From: Rhizobiales bacterium SYSU XM002
GTDB lineage: Bacteria > Pseudomonadota > Alphaproteobacteria > Rhizobiales > Beijerinckiaceae
DNA length: 64,000 bases
Reading direction: 5' to 3'
Assembly: GCA_009846685.1 (NCBI GenBank)
Contig: VWVY01000001.1
Location: 496,001 to 560,000 of the forward strand
The position numbers and the translations under genes are program-made. The notes under the pieces are model-generated. The model searched no databases. It saw only the letters and a list, made by a program, of their open reading frames with translations, and was not told where the DNA came from. The number at the start of each line of letters is the position of its first letter. Positions within the stretch are counted from its first letter, which is position 1. Below are positions 20,444-31,717 of the stretch, piece by piece.

Positions 20444-20947
20444 GATCGCGACGTTTTCCGCAAGCCCGAGCAGCAGCAGCAAGGCGTCACGCGTCGCCGC
20501 CCTGCGGATGCCCGTGCGCCCGAGTGCGGGATCGTAGCGCCGCTCGATCCGGTTGACCTGCCCGTCACGCGAAGCTGCCGCGAGATGGACGAGCCCCACC
20601 GGCTTTTCCGTGCTGCCGCCACCGGGCCCGGCAACGCCAGTGATCGAGACCGCGAGATCGCCGTCAGAAGCCCTGAGCGCACCCTCGGCCATCGCCGCCG
20701 CGACCTCGGCGGAAACCGCGCCATGCGCGGCGAGCAGTCGCTCCGGGACGCCGAGCATCGCCATCTTCGCTGCGTTGGAATAGGTGACGAACCCGCGATC
20801 CACGACATCGGACGAGCCGGCGATCGCGGTGAGATTCATCGCCACCATGCCGCCCGTGCAGGATTCGGCGGTCGCGATCCTGAGCCCGCGCGCCCGCGCC
20901 GCAGCAAGAACCCGGCGGGAGAGGGCAGGGAGCGAGATTTCCGGCAT
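20435..20947 (-). CDS. CinA-family amidohydrolase domain protein (PncC-like)
   Basis: A 170-residue stand-alone CinA C-terminal domain. The motif ATAESCTGGMVAMNLT with the catalytic serine, the V-T-Y-S-N-A-A-K segment and AVSITGVAGPGGGS are typical of nicotinamide-nucleotide amidohydrolases (PncC), which deamidate NMN in the pyridine nucleotide cycle. The N-terminal molybdopterin-like domain of full-length CinA is absent, as usual for this form. The ribosome site AAGGAGGC is strong. It is followed on the same strand from ispDF after a short gap. Confidence 0.85.
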   Translation of the reverse strand: MPEISLPALSRRVLAAARARGLRIATAESCTGGMVAMNLTAIAGSSDVVDRGFVTYSNAAKMAMLGVPERLLAAHGAVSAEVAAAMAEGALRASDGDLAVSITGVAGPGGGSTEKPVGLVHLAAASRDGQVNRIERRYDPALGRTGIRRAATRDALLLLLGLAENVAISA

Positions 20948-20977
20948 GGACGCCTCCTTGGCGCGGCTATCCTCGCC

Positions 20978-22165
20978 TCAGAACGCCACTGAAGCAACCG
21001 CCATGACGGCGATGCCCTCACGACGCCCCGTGAAGCCGAGTTTCTCCGAAGTCGTCGCCTTCACGCCGACTTTCTCGACCGGCAACCCGAGAATTTCGCC
21101 GATCCGCACCTGCATCGCCGCACGATGTGGGCCGATTTTCGGCGCTTCGCAGATAATCGTGCAATCGACATTGACGATCCTCCCGCCCTTGGCCCGCACG
21201 AGATCATGCGCGTGGATCAGGAAGCGGTCCGAGGCGGCGCCGCGCCACTGCGGATCGGAAGGGGGGAAATGCGATCCGATATCGCCATCCCCGATCGTGC
21301 CGAGCAGCGCATCCGTGATCGCGTGCAGCACCGGATCGGCGTCGGAGTGCCCAAGCAGCGATTGTGTATGCGGCACAGCGATGCCGCCCAGAATGACATG
21401 ATCTCCCGATGTGAACGCGTGGACATCGTAGCCGATACCCGCACGCGTCCCGCGCCCGCCGGCCGCATGCGCCTCGGCACGCGCGAGGTCGGATTCGAGC
21501 GTGATCTTGAACAGCGCCGGATCGCCGGTGAAACTCGCGACCGGATGGCCATAGGCCGCGGCGACGCCGGCGTCGTCGGTGAAGTCCGAACGCCCTTCGC
21601 GCGCCGCGCGCTCATGCGCATCCCGGATCAGGCCAAAGCGGAATGCCTGTGGCGTCTGCACCGCACGCATCGCGGCGCGATCCGGGTTGGTGAGGAGCTT
21701 CCCATCCTCATCGAGCAGCGCCAGCGTGTCGGCAACGGGGAGCACCGGGATCGCCGCGCCCGCCGTCACGCCCGCGAGGACTGCGCGCAGGATCACCGCC
21801 TCGCCAACGAAGGGACGGGCGGCATCATGGATCAGCACAACGCCATCGTCCGGAAAGCGCACGCCCGCCAAGGCGTCGAGCCCGGCTCGCACCGAGTCTT
21901 GCCGTGTCTCGCCGCCCGGAACGGAAACAAGGCGAACACCCGCGACGCCGGATTGGCTCGCGGCCTCGGCGTAGTCCGGCGCATCGTCGGGGTGGATAAC
22001 CGTGACGATGCTGCCAATGGCATCGACAGTGCCCAGATGCCGGATTGCTTCAGCGAGAACGGATCGACTACCGATCCGGCGATATTGCTTGGGCACCTCG
22101 CCACCGAGACGCCGGCCGCGACCGGCGGCGACGATGATCGCGGCGACAGGGGGGGCAGCATTCAT
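20978..22165 (-). CDS. ispDF: Bifunctional IspD/IspF enzyme
   Basis: A 395-residue fusion for two steps of the MEP isoprenoid pathway. Residues 1 to about 230 form the cytidylyltransferase (AAGRGRRLGGEVPKQYRRIG at the start, VLIHDAARPFV in the middle). Residues about 238-395 form 2-C-methyl-D-erythritol 2,4-cyclodiphosphate synthase (GIGYDVHAF with metal ligands, HSDADPVLHAITDALLG, and a closing EKLGFTGRREGIAVMAVA). The fusion is characteristic of alpha- and epsilonproteobacteria. Confidence 0.97.
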   Translation of the reverse strand: MNAAPPVAAIIVAAGRGRRLGGEVPKQYRRIGSRSVLAEAIRHLGTVDAIGSIVTVIHPDDAPDYAEAASQSGVAGVRLVSVPGGETRQDSVRAGLDALAGVRFPDDGVVLIHDAARPFVGEAVILRAVLAGVTAGAAIPVLPVADTLALLDEDGKLLTNPDRAAMRAVQTPQAFRFGLIRDAHERAAREGRSDFTDDAGVAAAYGHPVASFTGDPALFKITLESDLARAEAHAAGGRGTRAGIGYDVHAFTSGDHVILGGIAVPHTQSLLGHSDADPVLHAITDALLGTIGDGDIGSHFPPSDPQWRGAASDRFLIHAHDLVRAKGGRIVNVDCTIICEAPKIGPHRAAMQVRIGEILGLPVEKVGVKATTSEKLGFTGRREGIAVMAVASVAF

Positions 22166-22340
22166 GGCAATATCCCGGCAAGTGAAGGTGCCGATCCATC
22201 GGGAAATTCTGCGCGCGCGTCAATCGCCGACGGGCTTGAGTGGGCCACCCTTGCCGGATTTCCGCCTTTCCTCTACCTGACGCCGCAGGAACGATCAGCA
22301 ATCCGACCGATGCCGGCTTGGCATATATTTTCAGTCTATT

Positions 22341-22374
22341 GCCTCTCTTGAGGCTAAATGCCTATTTATTAGGC
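22341..22374 (+). promoter_or_regulatory. Two small hairpins in the dusB-ntrBC leader
   Basis: GCCTC-TCTT-GAGGC at 22341-22354 and GCCTA-TTTAT-TAGGC at 22360-22374 are two perfect short inverted repeats in an AT-rich patch that ends ten bases before the dusB start. The second hairpin overlaps the only Shine-Dalgarno-like AGGCGA. They may modulate translation or termination of the dusB-ntrB transcript; this is inferred. Confidence 0.4.
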
Positions 22375-22383
22375 GAACTGGCA

Positions 22384-23397
22384 ATGAAATTGGCATCTCT
22401 CCGGATTGGCCCTTACAGTCTTGCAGGACCCGCCGCGCTGGCACCGATGTCTGGCGTCACCGATCACGGCTTCCGTTTGGTCGCGCATCGTTTCGGCGCC
22501 GGGATGGTCGTGAGCGAGATGGTGGCTGCGGATCAACTCGCCGCGGGAGCGGAGGAAGCACGACTCAGGGCCGAAGGGCAGGGACTTCCGGTTCACATCG
22601 TGCAACTCGCGGGATGCGAGGCTACGGCGATGGCGGAGGGCGCAAGGGTCGCGGAGGCGTCCGGCGCCGATATCATCGACATCAACATGGGTTGCCCGGC
22701 TAAACGTGTGACGAACGGCTGGTCTGGCTCGGCTCTGATGCGCGACCTTGCCCATGCGCAGACGTTGATCGACGCCGTGCGGCAGGCGGTTAGCGTGCCG
22801 GTGACGCTGAAAATGCGGCTCGGATGGGATGAAAACACCAAGAACGCGCCTGAACTGGCCCGTCGCGCCGAGGGGGCCGGCCTTTCGCTTGTGACCGTTC
22901 ATGGCCGGACCCGGATGCAGTTCTACAAGGGGCAGGCAGACTGGCGGGCCGTTCGCGCTGTCCGCGAGGCCACGCACCTGCCGCTGATTGTCAATGGCGA
23001 TATCGCCGGCATCGCCGATGCCGAGGCCGCGCTCGCGCAATCCGGCGCGGATGCGGTCATGATCGGGCGGGCGGCGCTGGGCCGCCCCTGGCTCGTTGGC
23101 GAGATCGCAGCCTGTTTGTCCGGCGAAAGCCCTGTCGAGACCCTGCCATCGGCCTTTTCCGAGGCAGCAACGCAACACTACGACTCGCTCCTCGCAGCGA
23201 TGGGGACGCGACAAGGCGTGCGACACGCCCGGAAGCATGTCGCTGCCTATGCCGAGGAGGCCGTCCGACGCGGTGCTCATGTCGAGCGGCGGGAGCTGGC
23301 GGAAATCTTGCAAGCAGATGATCCGGAACGCGTTTCCCGCTTTCTCGAAACCCTGTTCGATGGTGCTGACGCACCGCTGCCCGAGAGGGCGGCCTGA
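22384..23397 (+). CDS. dusB: tRNA-dihydrouridine synthase (NifR3-type)
   Basis: A flavin enzyme that reduces uridines in tRNA. The 337-residue protein has [13 protein letters not shown] at the FMN site, Cys104 in [11 protein letters not shown] as the catalytic acid, [14 protein letters not shown] and the phosphate-binding [17 protein letters not shown]. It stands directly before ntrB, the classic nifR3-ntrB-ntrC order of alphaproteobacteria. I chose ATG 22384, where homology begins, although the frame is open to 22240. Confidence 0.93.
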   Translation: MKLASLRIGPYSLAGPAALAPMSGVTDHGFRLVAHRFGAGMVVSEMVAADQLAAGAEEARLRAEGQGLPVHIVQLAGCEATAMAEGARVAEASGADIIDINMGCPAKRVTNGWSGSALMRDLAHAQTLIDAVRQAVSVPVTLKMRLGWDENTKNAPELARRAEGAGLSLVTVHGRTRMQFYKGQADWRAVRAVREATHLPLIVNGDIAGIADAEAALAQSGADAVMIGRAALGRPWLVGEIAACLSGESPVETLPSAFSEAATQHYDSLLAAMGTRQGVRHARKHVAAYAEEAVRRGAHVERRELAEILQADDPERVSRFLETLFDGADAPLPERAA

Positions 23398-23425
23398 GGT
23401 CCCGACCGGAAAGGATGCAAGCCCC

Positions 23426-24499
23426 TTGCGAACCCTGATCGATGCGATGCCGATGCCTGTCATCGAACTCGACGGCAAGAGCCGGATCGTCTTTGCGAAT
23501 TCCGCCGCTGAGCCCCTGCTGGGCGCAGGCCGTGAGCGCCTGCGTTCCCGCACGCTGGCGGAATTCGTGCCGCCGAACTCGCCGCTGCTGCAACTGATCG
23601 AGCACGTGCGCGAGAAGGGCGGCAGCGTCACCGAATACGGGATCGACCTTTCCTCGGGGCGGAACCTGAAGAACGACTACGTCGCCGATATCTACGCTTC
23701 GCCCCTCGTGGACCGGAAAGACGAGATCCTTCTCGTCATCCAGCCGCGGGCGATCATGGACAAGATGAACCGGCAGCTGACCCATCGCGATGCGGTACGC
23801 TCCGTGGGCGCGATGGCTTCAATGCTCGCACACGAGATCAAGAACCCGCTCTCCGGTATCCGCGGCGCGGCGCAACTGATCGAGCATTCACTCCCCGAGG
23901 CGGAAAAGCCGCTCTCGACCCTTATTCGCGCCGAGGTGGACCGCATCGTCCGGCTTGTCGAGCGGTTCGAGATCTTCTCGGACGGGCGGCCTTTGCCGAT
24001 GATTCCTGTCAATATTCACGAGGTGCTCGATCACGTCACCCGGCTCGCGACCAGTGGCTTTGCAGCGCATATCACGTTCGAAAATCGGTTCGATCCCTCG
24101 CTACCGCCGATTCTTGCCAACCGCGACAAGCTGATCCAGGCCATTCTCAACCTTGTCAAAAACGCCGCCGAAGCCATCGGACCAGACGCCCCCGATGGCC
24201 GGATCGTGCTGTCCACCGCCTTCAGGCCCGGCGTTTCGGTGATGGTGCCGACGAGCGCGCAGCGCGTCGCGCTGCCGTTCGAGGTCTGCATCTACGACAA
24301 CGGGCCCGGTATTCCGGAAAACCTGATGCCACATCTCTTCGAACCCTTCGTAACCAGCAAGGCCTCCGGTTCTGGCCTCGGTCTTGCAATGGTGGCGAAA
24401 GTTGTGAGCGATCACGGCGGGGTCATCGAATGCGAGCGGATCAAGGGGCAGACGCTGTTCCGTATCCTCCTGCCGATGCACCACGCACGCGACCACTGA
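23426..24499 (+). CDS. ntrB: Nitrogen regulation sensor kinase/phosphatase NtrB
   Basis: Phosphorylates or dephosphorylates NtrC according to the PII signal. The 357-residue cytoplasmic protein has a PAS domain (about residues 1-110), an H box with His136 in LAHEIKNPLSGIRGAAQL, N box NLVKNAAEAI, and G boxes DNGPGIPE and GSGLGLAMV. The start is uncertain: TTG 23426 follows GGAAAGGA and gives the expected short lead before the PAS motif. ATG 23444 would be slightly shorter, and the frame is also open far back into dusB. Confidence 0.93.
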   Translation: MRTLIDAMPMPVIELDGKSRIVFANSAAEPLLGAGRERLRSRTLAEFVPPNSPLLQLIEHVREKGGSVTEYGIDLSSGRNLKNDYVADIYASPLVDRKDEILLVIQPRAIMDKMNRQLTHRDAVRSVGAMASMLAHEIKNPLSGIRGAAQLIEHSLPEAEKPLSTLIRAEVDRIVRLVERFEIFSDGRPLPMIPVNIHEVLDHVTRLATSGFAAHITFENRFDPSLPPILANRDKLIQAILNLVKNAAEAIGPDAPDGRIVLSTAFRPGVSVMVPTSAQRVALPFEVCIYDNGPGIPENLMPHLFEPFVTSKASGSGLGLAMVAKVVSDHGGVIECERIKGQTLFRILLPMHHARDH

Positions 24500-24557
24500 C
24501 GATGGCGATGCCGCACGACGGCAAGGCCGATTGAACTGAAACGAGGGCCCGACAGGC

Positions 24558-26039
<1,482 letters not shown>

Positions 26040-26227
26040 CCCTGCCGCAGAATTGTCGCAATCCAACAACACTGTTGCGATTATGAGTCATTCGGGCCAG
26101 TGTTCCGGCCCGATCAGATTCGCTGTTTCGCGGCATTCCCAGCAATCAGGTTCCCGAGCGTTTTTGTGGCAACGATCCGTCGCTTTACTTCTGTCTTTCT
26201 GCGCGGCCTTCCGGCCGCCGGAGCGCC
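26040..26227 (+). promoter_or_regulatory. ntrC-ntrY intergenic region with two inverted repeats
   Basis: A 188-base gap with no gene. TCGCAA (26056-26061) and TTGCGA (26075-26080) are complementary around 13 bases, and GGGCC (26094-26098) pairs with GGCCC (26107-26111). The lower GC content compared with the flanking genes fits a promoter region for ntrYX, with the second hairpin perhaps ending the ntrBC transcript. No binding protein is assigned. Confidence 0.35.
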
Positions 26228-28537
26228 GTGCGCATGACGGATCGCGCACCAGAGGCCCCTGCAGTGACGGATGAAGGCACCAAAAGTGGCGCCGACACCG
26301 GAGCAGGGGGGAGGGCGATTGCTCTTGACGAGCGCACCGGGTCCGTCTGGGCGACAGTCACCGTCATCGTCTCGCTTCTCGCCGCGATCGGCACTTTCCT
26401 GTTCCTGATGGGGACGCTCGGCGTCGAGCCGGACGAGAAAACGACACTGATTTTCCTCGGCGTGGATGTTGCGTTGATCCTCGCGCTGCTGATGATCGTC
26501 GCGCGGGAACTCTGGCGGCTGCATCGCGCCAATCAGGCAGGTTTGGCCGGCGCACGTCTGCACCGGCGTATCGTGAGCCTCTTCAGCCTCGTTGCGGCAG
26601 TGCCAACCGCGCTGGTCGCCGGGGCGGCAGTGATCGCGCTGGAGCGGGGGCTGACGCCGTGGTTCTCGGGCGATCTCCGGTCGCTGGTGCAGAACGCGGA
26701 TGTGATCTCGCGGAACTTCCAGCAGCAGATCTGCCAGAACCTCATCCGTGAGACGCGATTGATGGCGAATGACCTCGATCGTGCGGGATCGAGCGGCTTT
26801 TTCATCAACAATCAGGCCGGTTTCCAGAGTTTCCTCAACGGACGCGCCGCCGCGCTCGGTTTTCCCTATGCCGTCATCTTCAAGGAAGACGGCACGATGG
26901 TGGAGAAGGCGCAGGTCGAGACGCGCAACGCGGTAACGCCGCCGGTCGTCTCACCGGAAGATTTCCGTTACGCCGGCACCGATGAGCCACCATGCCTTTT
27001 CAGCCGGGAGTCCATTGGCGGACTGGTGGAGCTGAAAAGCTTCGGCAAGGACTCCTTCTTGATGGTGGCGCGCAGCATCGACCCGCGGATGCTGGAATTT
27101 CCGGTGATCGCGCGCTCCGGCATCCTGCAATATCAGGTGCTCGAACAGCGCCGGAAGGCAACGCAGCTCGGCATCGTGCTCGTGTTCGCACTGCTCACCC
27201 TTATCGGCTTGCTCGCTTCCGTGCTGCTGGGGCTTGGCTTCGCCGACAAGCTTGTCGATCCAATCCGGCGCCTGATGCAGGCAACCGACCAGGTCTCCGC
27301 AGGCAACCTCTACGTTCAGGTACCGCTCGCCAAGATCGGCAGCGACCTCGGCCAGTTGGGCGCGACCTTCAATAACATGACAAGTGTGCTGCGCGAGCAG
27401 CATGACAGCCTGAGCGAAGCCAACGCGCTGATCGATCGGCGTCGCCGCTTCATGGAAGCCGTGCTCTCCTCGGTGCCGGCGGGGGTGATCGGACTTGACG
27501 TTGCAGGTCAGGTGAGCCTCATCAACCCGATGGCGCGGCAGATCCTCAGCCTCGGCGATCAGGATATACACGATCGACACTACACCGACGTGCTGCCGGA
27601 GATTGCCCCGGCGATCGAGGAAGCGAGAGCGGGCGCGCCCCGCCTTATGCAGACCGAGATCATGCTGCGCCGCCGTGGCATGGAACGCACGCTCTCGGTG
27701 CGCATGACAGCGGATTCGACTGGCGGCCATGTCATCACGCTTGACGACATCACGGATCTCGTCACGGCGCAGCGCACCTCGGCTTGGGCGGATGTCGCCC
27801 GGCGCATTGCACATGAGATCAAGAACCCGCTGACCCCGATCCAGCTTTCGGCCGAACGCATTCGCCGCAAGTTCGGCAAGGTCATCACCGAGGACCGTCC
27901 AGTCTTCGACCAGTGCACGGATACGATCATCCGCCAGGTCGAGGACATCAAGCGCATGGTGGATGAGTTCTCCTCGTTCGCCCGGATGCCCAAACCCCAG
28001 CCCAAGGACGAGGATCTCACCGCGACCCTGCGCGAGGTCGCCTTCCTGATGCGCGTCGGCAATCCTACGATCACCATCGAAGATAGCCTGCCGGATCACC
28101 CGGTTATGGCGCGCTATGATCGTCGCCTGATTGCACAGGCGGTGCAGAACCTGATCAAGAACGCCTGCGAGGCCATCGCGGAATCGCCGGCTGGCGAGGC
28201 AGAAGCGGGCCGCATCGACATCGGTTTGACCGAGATGGGCGAAACGCTGGTGATCGACATCCGCGACAACGGCAAAGGCTTCCCGAAAGAAGACCGCCAG
28301 CGCCTGCTCGAGCCCTACATGACAACCCGCGACGGGGGCACCGGTCTTGGTCTCCCGATTGTCGCCAAGATCTTCGAGGATCACGGCGGGCGGATCGAAC
28401 TGCTCGACCCGCAGCCGATGGACGGGGTTGCCCAGTCCGGCGCACTCGTCCGCATCCATCTGCCGCGCTTCGCGCCCACCGAGGCGCCCGAGACCGCGAA
28501 GCTCGACCAACCCGGAACAACCGAGGAAACCCGATAA
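26228..28537 (+). CDS. ntrY: Membrane sensor histidine kinase NtrY
   Basis: A 769-residue sensor that pairs with NtrX in nitrogen, redox and envelope responses. It has several membrane helices in the first 110 residues and one near 310-330 flanking a periplasmic region, then HAMP, a PAS domain, an H box in RRIAHEIKNPLTPIQL, an N box NLIKNACEAI, and G boxes DNGKGFP and GTGLGLPIV. The GTG at 26228 has GGAG five bases upstream; ATG 26234, six bases later, is equally possible. Its stop overlaps the ntrX start (TAATG). Confidence 0.94.
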   Translation: MRMTDRAPEAPAVTDEGTKSGADTGAGGRAIALDERTGSVWATVTVIVSLLAAIGTFLFLMGTLGVEPDEKTTLIFLGVDVALILALLMIVARELWRLHRANQAGLAGARLHRRIVSLFSLVAAVPTALVAGAAVIALERGLTPWFSGDLRSLVQNADVISRNFQQQICQNLIRETRLMANDLDRAGSSGFFINNQAGFQSFLNGRAAALGFPYAVIFKEDGTMVEKAQVETRNAVTPPVVSPEDFRYAGTDEPPCLFSRESIGGLVELKSFGKDSFLMVARSIDPRMLEFPVIARSGILQYQVLEQRRKATQLGIVLVFALLTLIGLLASVLLGLGFADKLVDPIRRLMQATDQVSAGNLYVQVPLAKIGSDLGQLGATFNNMTSVLREQHDSLSEANALIDRRRRFMEAVLSSVPAGVIGLDVAGQVSLINPMARQILSLGDQDIHDRHYTDVLPEIAPAIEEARAGAPRLMQTEIMLRRRGMERTLSVRMTADSTGGHVITLDDITDLVTAQRTSAWADVARRIAHEIKNPLTPIQLSAERIRRKFGKVITEDRPVFDQCTDTIIRQVEDIKRMVDEFSSFARMPKPQPKDEDLTATLREVAFLMRVGNPTITIEDSLPDHPVMARYDRRLIAQAVQNLIKNACEAIAESPAGEAEAGRIDIGLTEMGETLVIDIRDNGKGFPKEDRQRLLEPYMTTRDGGTGLGLPIVAKIFEDHGGRIELLDPQPMDGVAQSGALVRIHLPRFAPTEAPETAKLDQPGTTEETR

Positions 28538-29901
28538 TGGCAAGCGACATTCTTATCGTGGATGACGAGGCCGATATCCGCGAGCTCGTCGCCGGCATTC
28601 TCGACGACGAAGGCTATTCGACCCGCACGGCCCGCCATGCCGACGAGGCACTGGCCGCGATCGAGACACGCCGACCCAACCTGATCTTCCTCGACATCTG
28701 GATTCAGGGCAGCCGACTCGACGGCCTGCAGTTGCTGGAAGTCATCAAGGAGCTTCACCCGGAAATCCCGATCGTGATGATCTCCGGCCACGGCAATATC
28801 GAAACCGCCGTCGCGGCCATCAAGCAGGGCGCGTATGACTTCATCGAGAAGCCGTTCAAGGCCGACCGGCTGGTGCTCGTCGCTCAGCGCGCGCTCGAAC
28901 AGATGGCGCTCAAGCGCGAGATCAAAGACCTCAAGACCCGCTCCGGCGTGCCGGACGGACTTGTCGGCCAATCGACGATCATGTCGCAGTTGCGCCAGCA
29001 GATCGAGCGCGTCGCGCCGACCAACGCGCGCGTGCTGATTTCTGGTCCGCCCGGCTCGGGCAAGGAACTTTGCGCCCGCTCGCTCCATCAGTTCTCGCTG
29101 CGCGCGTCCGGCCCGTTCGTGACGATCAACGCCGCCGCGATCACGCCGGAGAAGATGGAGGAGGCGCTGTTCGGCATCGAGGGCAATGCCGGCCGCACCC
29201 GCCGCATCGGCGCGCTGGAGGAGGCGCATGGCGGCTCACTCTTCATCGACGAGATCGCGGACATGCCGCGCGAAACGCAGAACAAGATCCTGCGCGTGCT
29301 GGTCGATCAGAATTTCCAGCGTGTCGACGGCAATGCGCGCGTCCACGTCGATGTGCGCATCATCTCCTCGACGAGCCGCGATCTTCAGGAGGAGGTTGGC
29401 GCCGGACGTTTCCGGGAGGATCTCTACCACCGCCTCGGCGTCGTGCCGATCCGGGTGCCTGCTCTTGCCGAGCGGCGGGAGGATATTCCCTCCCTTATCG
29501 ATCATTTCATGCAGCAGATCGCCATTGCGTCGGGCCTGCCGAAGCGCCGGATCGCGATGGATGCGATGGCGATCCTGCAAACGCACGACTGGCCGGGCAA
29601 TGTCCGCCAGCTGCGCAACAACATCGAACGGTTGATGATCCTCGCTGGCGGAGATGCCAGCCAGGAAGTCACGGCCGAGATGCTGCCACAGGATGTCGGC
29701 TCCTCCGCTCCGCCAACGCCGAATGGCGCAGGCGGAGAGAAGCTGCTCTCGATGGCGCTTCGCGAGGCCCGCGAGGTGTTCGAGCGCGAATATCTCATCG
29801 CGCAGATCAACCGTTTCGGTGGTAACATCTCGCGTACAGCTGAATTCGTCGGCATGGAACGCTCCGCGTTGCACAGGAAACTCAAGTCGCTGGGGATTTG
29901 A
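28537..29901 (+). CDS. ntrX: Response regulator NtrX, lacking the sigma-54 GAFTGA loop
   Basis: The cognate regulator of NtrY. The 454-residue protein has a receiver domain (Asp9, Asp10, phospho-acceptor Asp53), an AAA+ domain with Walker A GPPGSGKE and Walker B GGSLFIDEIADM, and a C-terminal Fis-like helix-turn-helix (ISRTAEFVGMERSALHRKLKSLG). Where NtrC has GAFTGA, this protein reads EALFGIEGNAGRTRRIGALEE, so it should not remodel sigma-54 polymerase. Loss of the motif is known for NtrX in alphaproteobacteria such as Brucella, where it acts as a plain DNA-binding regulator. Confidence 0.94.
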   Translation: MASDILIVDDEADIRELVAGILDDEGYSTRTARHADEALAAIETRRPNLIFLDIWIQGSRLDGLQLLEVIKELHPEIPIVMISGHGNIETAVAAIKQGAYDFIEKPFKADRLVLVAQRALEQMALKREIKDLKTRSGVPDGLVGQSTIMSQLRQQIERVAPTNARVLISGPPGSGKELCARSLHQFSLRASGPFVTINAAAITPEKMEEALFGIEGNAGRTRRIGALEEAHGGSLFIDEIADMPRETQNKILRVLVDQNFQRVDGNARVHVDVRIISSTSRDLQEEVGAGRFREDLYHRLGVVPIRVPALAERREDIPSLIDHFMQQIAIASGLPKRRIAMDAMAILQTHDWPGNVRQLRNNIERLMILAGGDASQEVTAEMLPQDVGSSAPPTPNGAGGEKLLSMALREAREVFEREYLIAQINRFGGNISRTAEFVGMERSALHRKLKSLGI

Positions 29902-30035
29902 ACTTCCTATGCATGCCCCCTTGGCAGCGGCGCGAATTCGTGCAGGATTGAACAGAACATTGCAGTGCAGCAAGCATTGCGCTTCTCCCCCTAGGCCGCA
30001 CGCGCAAGCGCGCCAAGAACAAGAGAGTTGACGGA

Positions 30036-30278
30036 ATGGCTACCGAACGAGCCCTCAGTCTACAGGACAATTTTCTCAACCACGTCCGCAAGAACAAGAT
30101 TTCCGTCACCATCTTTCTGGTCAACGGGGTCAAGCTTCAGGGCGCCGTGACGTGGTTCGACAATTTCTGCGTCCTTCTGAAGCGTGATGGTGTTTCGCAG
30201 CTTGTCTACAAGCATGCGATCTCGACCATCATGCCCGCCGCGCCGATCCATCTGCCGGGCCCGAACGACGAGGACTAA
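30036..30278 (+). CDS. hfq: RNA chaperone Hfq
   Basis: An 80-residue Sm-like protein that forms a hexamer and pairs small RNAs with mRNAs. It has the Sm1 motif ([23 protein letters not shown]) and the Sm2 motif with the KHAISTI signature. The C-terminal tail is short, as in other alphaproteobacteria. The gene lies between ntrX and hflX, a standard order in this class. A 134-base gap upstream probably holds its own promoter. Confidence 0.97.
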   Translation: MATERALSLQDNFLNHVRKNKISVTIFLVNGVKLQGAVTWFDNFCVLLKRDGVSQLVYKHAISTIMPAAPIHLPGPNDED

Positions 30279-30523
30279 GCAGGGCAGGGTGTTGACGACA
30301 TCCAGCCTGCCAAGACCACGAACGGAATAAAGTTACGTCTGAGAAGCCAAACCCGCCGGCACGGAAAGCCAAAGGTGCCGCCTTCGAACCCGAGAAGGCG
30401 ATCGCGCTGCAAACGCGCACGCTTGTTGTCGGCCCCTACCTCAGCGACCGCAGCGCCGCCCATGCCGGCTCGCTGTCGCTGCGCTCACCGCAGGCAAGGC
30501 TCGACGAGGCCGTCGGTCTCACG

Positions 30524-31717
30524 ATGGCGATCGACCTTTCGATCACTGGCGCCGTCGCCATTCCCCTCCGCGAGACCCGCCCGGCAACCTATATCGGTCA
30601 GGGCAAGGTCGAGGAAATCGCGCAGCGGATCGAGGCAGAGGAGATCGGCCTTGTGATGATGGACTGCGCGCTCTCGCCGGTGCAGCAGCGCAACCTCGAA
30701 CAGGCCTTCAAGGCCAAGGTGATCGACCGGACCGGGCTCATTCTTGAGATCTTCGGTCGCCGCGCCTCGACCCGTGAGGGGCGGTTGCAGGTCGAACTCG
30801 CCCATCTCGCCTACCAGAAATCACGCCTCGTCCGCTCCTGGACCCACCTTGAACGCCAACGCGGCGGTTTCGGCTTCCTTGGTGGTCCAGGCGAGACCCA
30901 GATCGAAACCGATCGTCGCCTCATTCAGGAGCGCATGAGCCGGATCGAGCGCGACCTTGAGGATGTCAAGCGCACGCGCGGACTGCATCGGGCCTCGCGC
31001 GAGAAGGTGCCGTATCCGACCGTCGCGCTCGTCGGCTATACCAACGCCGGGAAATCCAGCCTTTTCAACCGGATGACTGAGGCGGAAGTGTTGGCGAAAG
31101 ACATGCTGTTCGCTACGCTCGACCCGACCACCCGTGCGGTGTCTCTGCCGCATGGTCTCAAGATCGTGCTCTCCGATACGGTCGGCTTCATTTCTGATCT
31201 TCCGACGCAACTCGTCGCCGCCTTCCGGGCAACGCTGGAGGACGTGATCTCGGCGCGGATCATCCTCCATGTCCGCGATATCGCGAGCCCCGACGCCGAG
31301 GCGCAGGAACTCGACGTCAAGCAGGTGCTGGCGGAACTCGGGATCAGCGGCGCGGCGGAAAAACGCATCATCGAGGTCTGGAACAAGGCCGATCTCCTGC
31401 CGCCCGGCGAAGCGAAACGTCTCGCGGAGGTGAGCCAGCGGCGCGGGGAGGGGGCACCGATCCTCGTTTCCGCGTTGACGGGCGAGGGTATTCCGGCACT
31501 GCTGGCGGAAATCGAGCGGCGGCTCGCGGAAGGGCGCGAAACGTTGAAAATCACGCTCGCAGCGGATGATGGTGCCGGCCTTGCCTGGCTGCACGAGAAC
31601 GCAGAAGTGCTCTCGCGGCGCAATGGCCGGACGGGCAAGGTCACAATTACAATTCGAGCCGGAGCAAGCGAAATGGGACGGATCGCGCGCCGGTTTCCCG
31701 AGGCGAAGCCGGCCTAG
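30524..31717 (+). CDS. hflX: GTPase HflX (5' end uncertain)
   Basis: A ribosome-binding GTPase involved in rescue of stalled or stressed ribosomes. Motifs are [10 protein letters not shown], the glycine-rich [14 protein letters not shown]1 [12 protein letters not shown]3 DTVGF and G4 NKAD. The first ATG in frame is 30524, but the conserved N terminus (RTLVVGPYLSDRS, RSPQARLDEAVGL) is encoded upstream from about 30413, in a frame open back to 30296 that has no ATG, GTG or TTG. The true protein is probably about 40-60 residues longer, from a non-standard start or after a sequence error. The stop is shared with mazG in CTAG. Confidence 0.93.
   Translation: MAIDLSITGAVAIPLRETRPATYIGQGKVEEIAQRIEAEEIGLVMMDCALSPVQQRNLEQAFKAKVIDRTGLILEIFGRRASTREGRLQVELAHLAYQKSRLVRSWTHLERQRGGFGFLGGPGETQIETDRRLIQERMSRIERDLEDVKRTRGLHRASREKVPYPTVALVGYTNAGKSSLFNRMTEAEVLAKDMLFATLDPTTRAVSLPHGLKIVLSDTVGFISDLPTQLVAAFRATLEDVISARIILHVRDIASPDAEAQELDVKQVLAELGISGAAEKRIIEVWNKADLLPPGEAKRLAEVSQRRGEGAPILVSALTGEGIPALLAEIERRLAEGRETLKITLAADDGAGLAWLHENAEVLSRRNGRTGKVTITIRAGASEMGRIARRFPEAKPA

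Noticed and set aside
30292-30330. TTG at 30,292 as the hflX start
   Set aside because: It is in a different frame and meets a TAA at 30,328; it would work only with an indel in the sequence.
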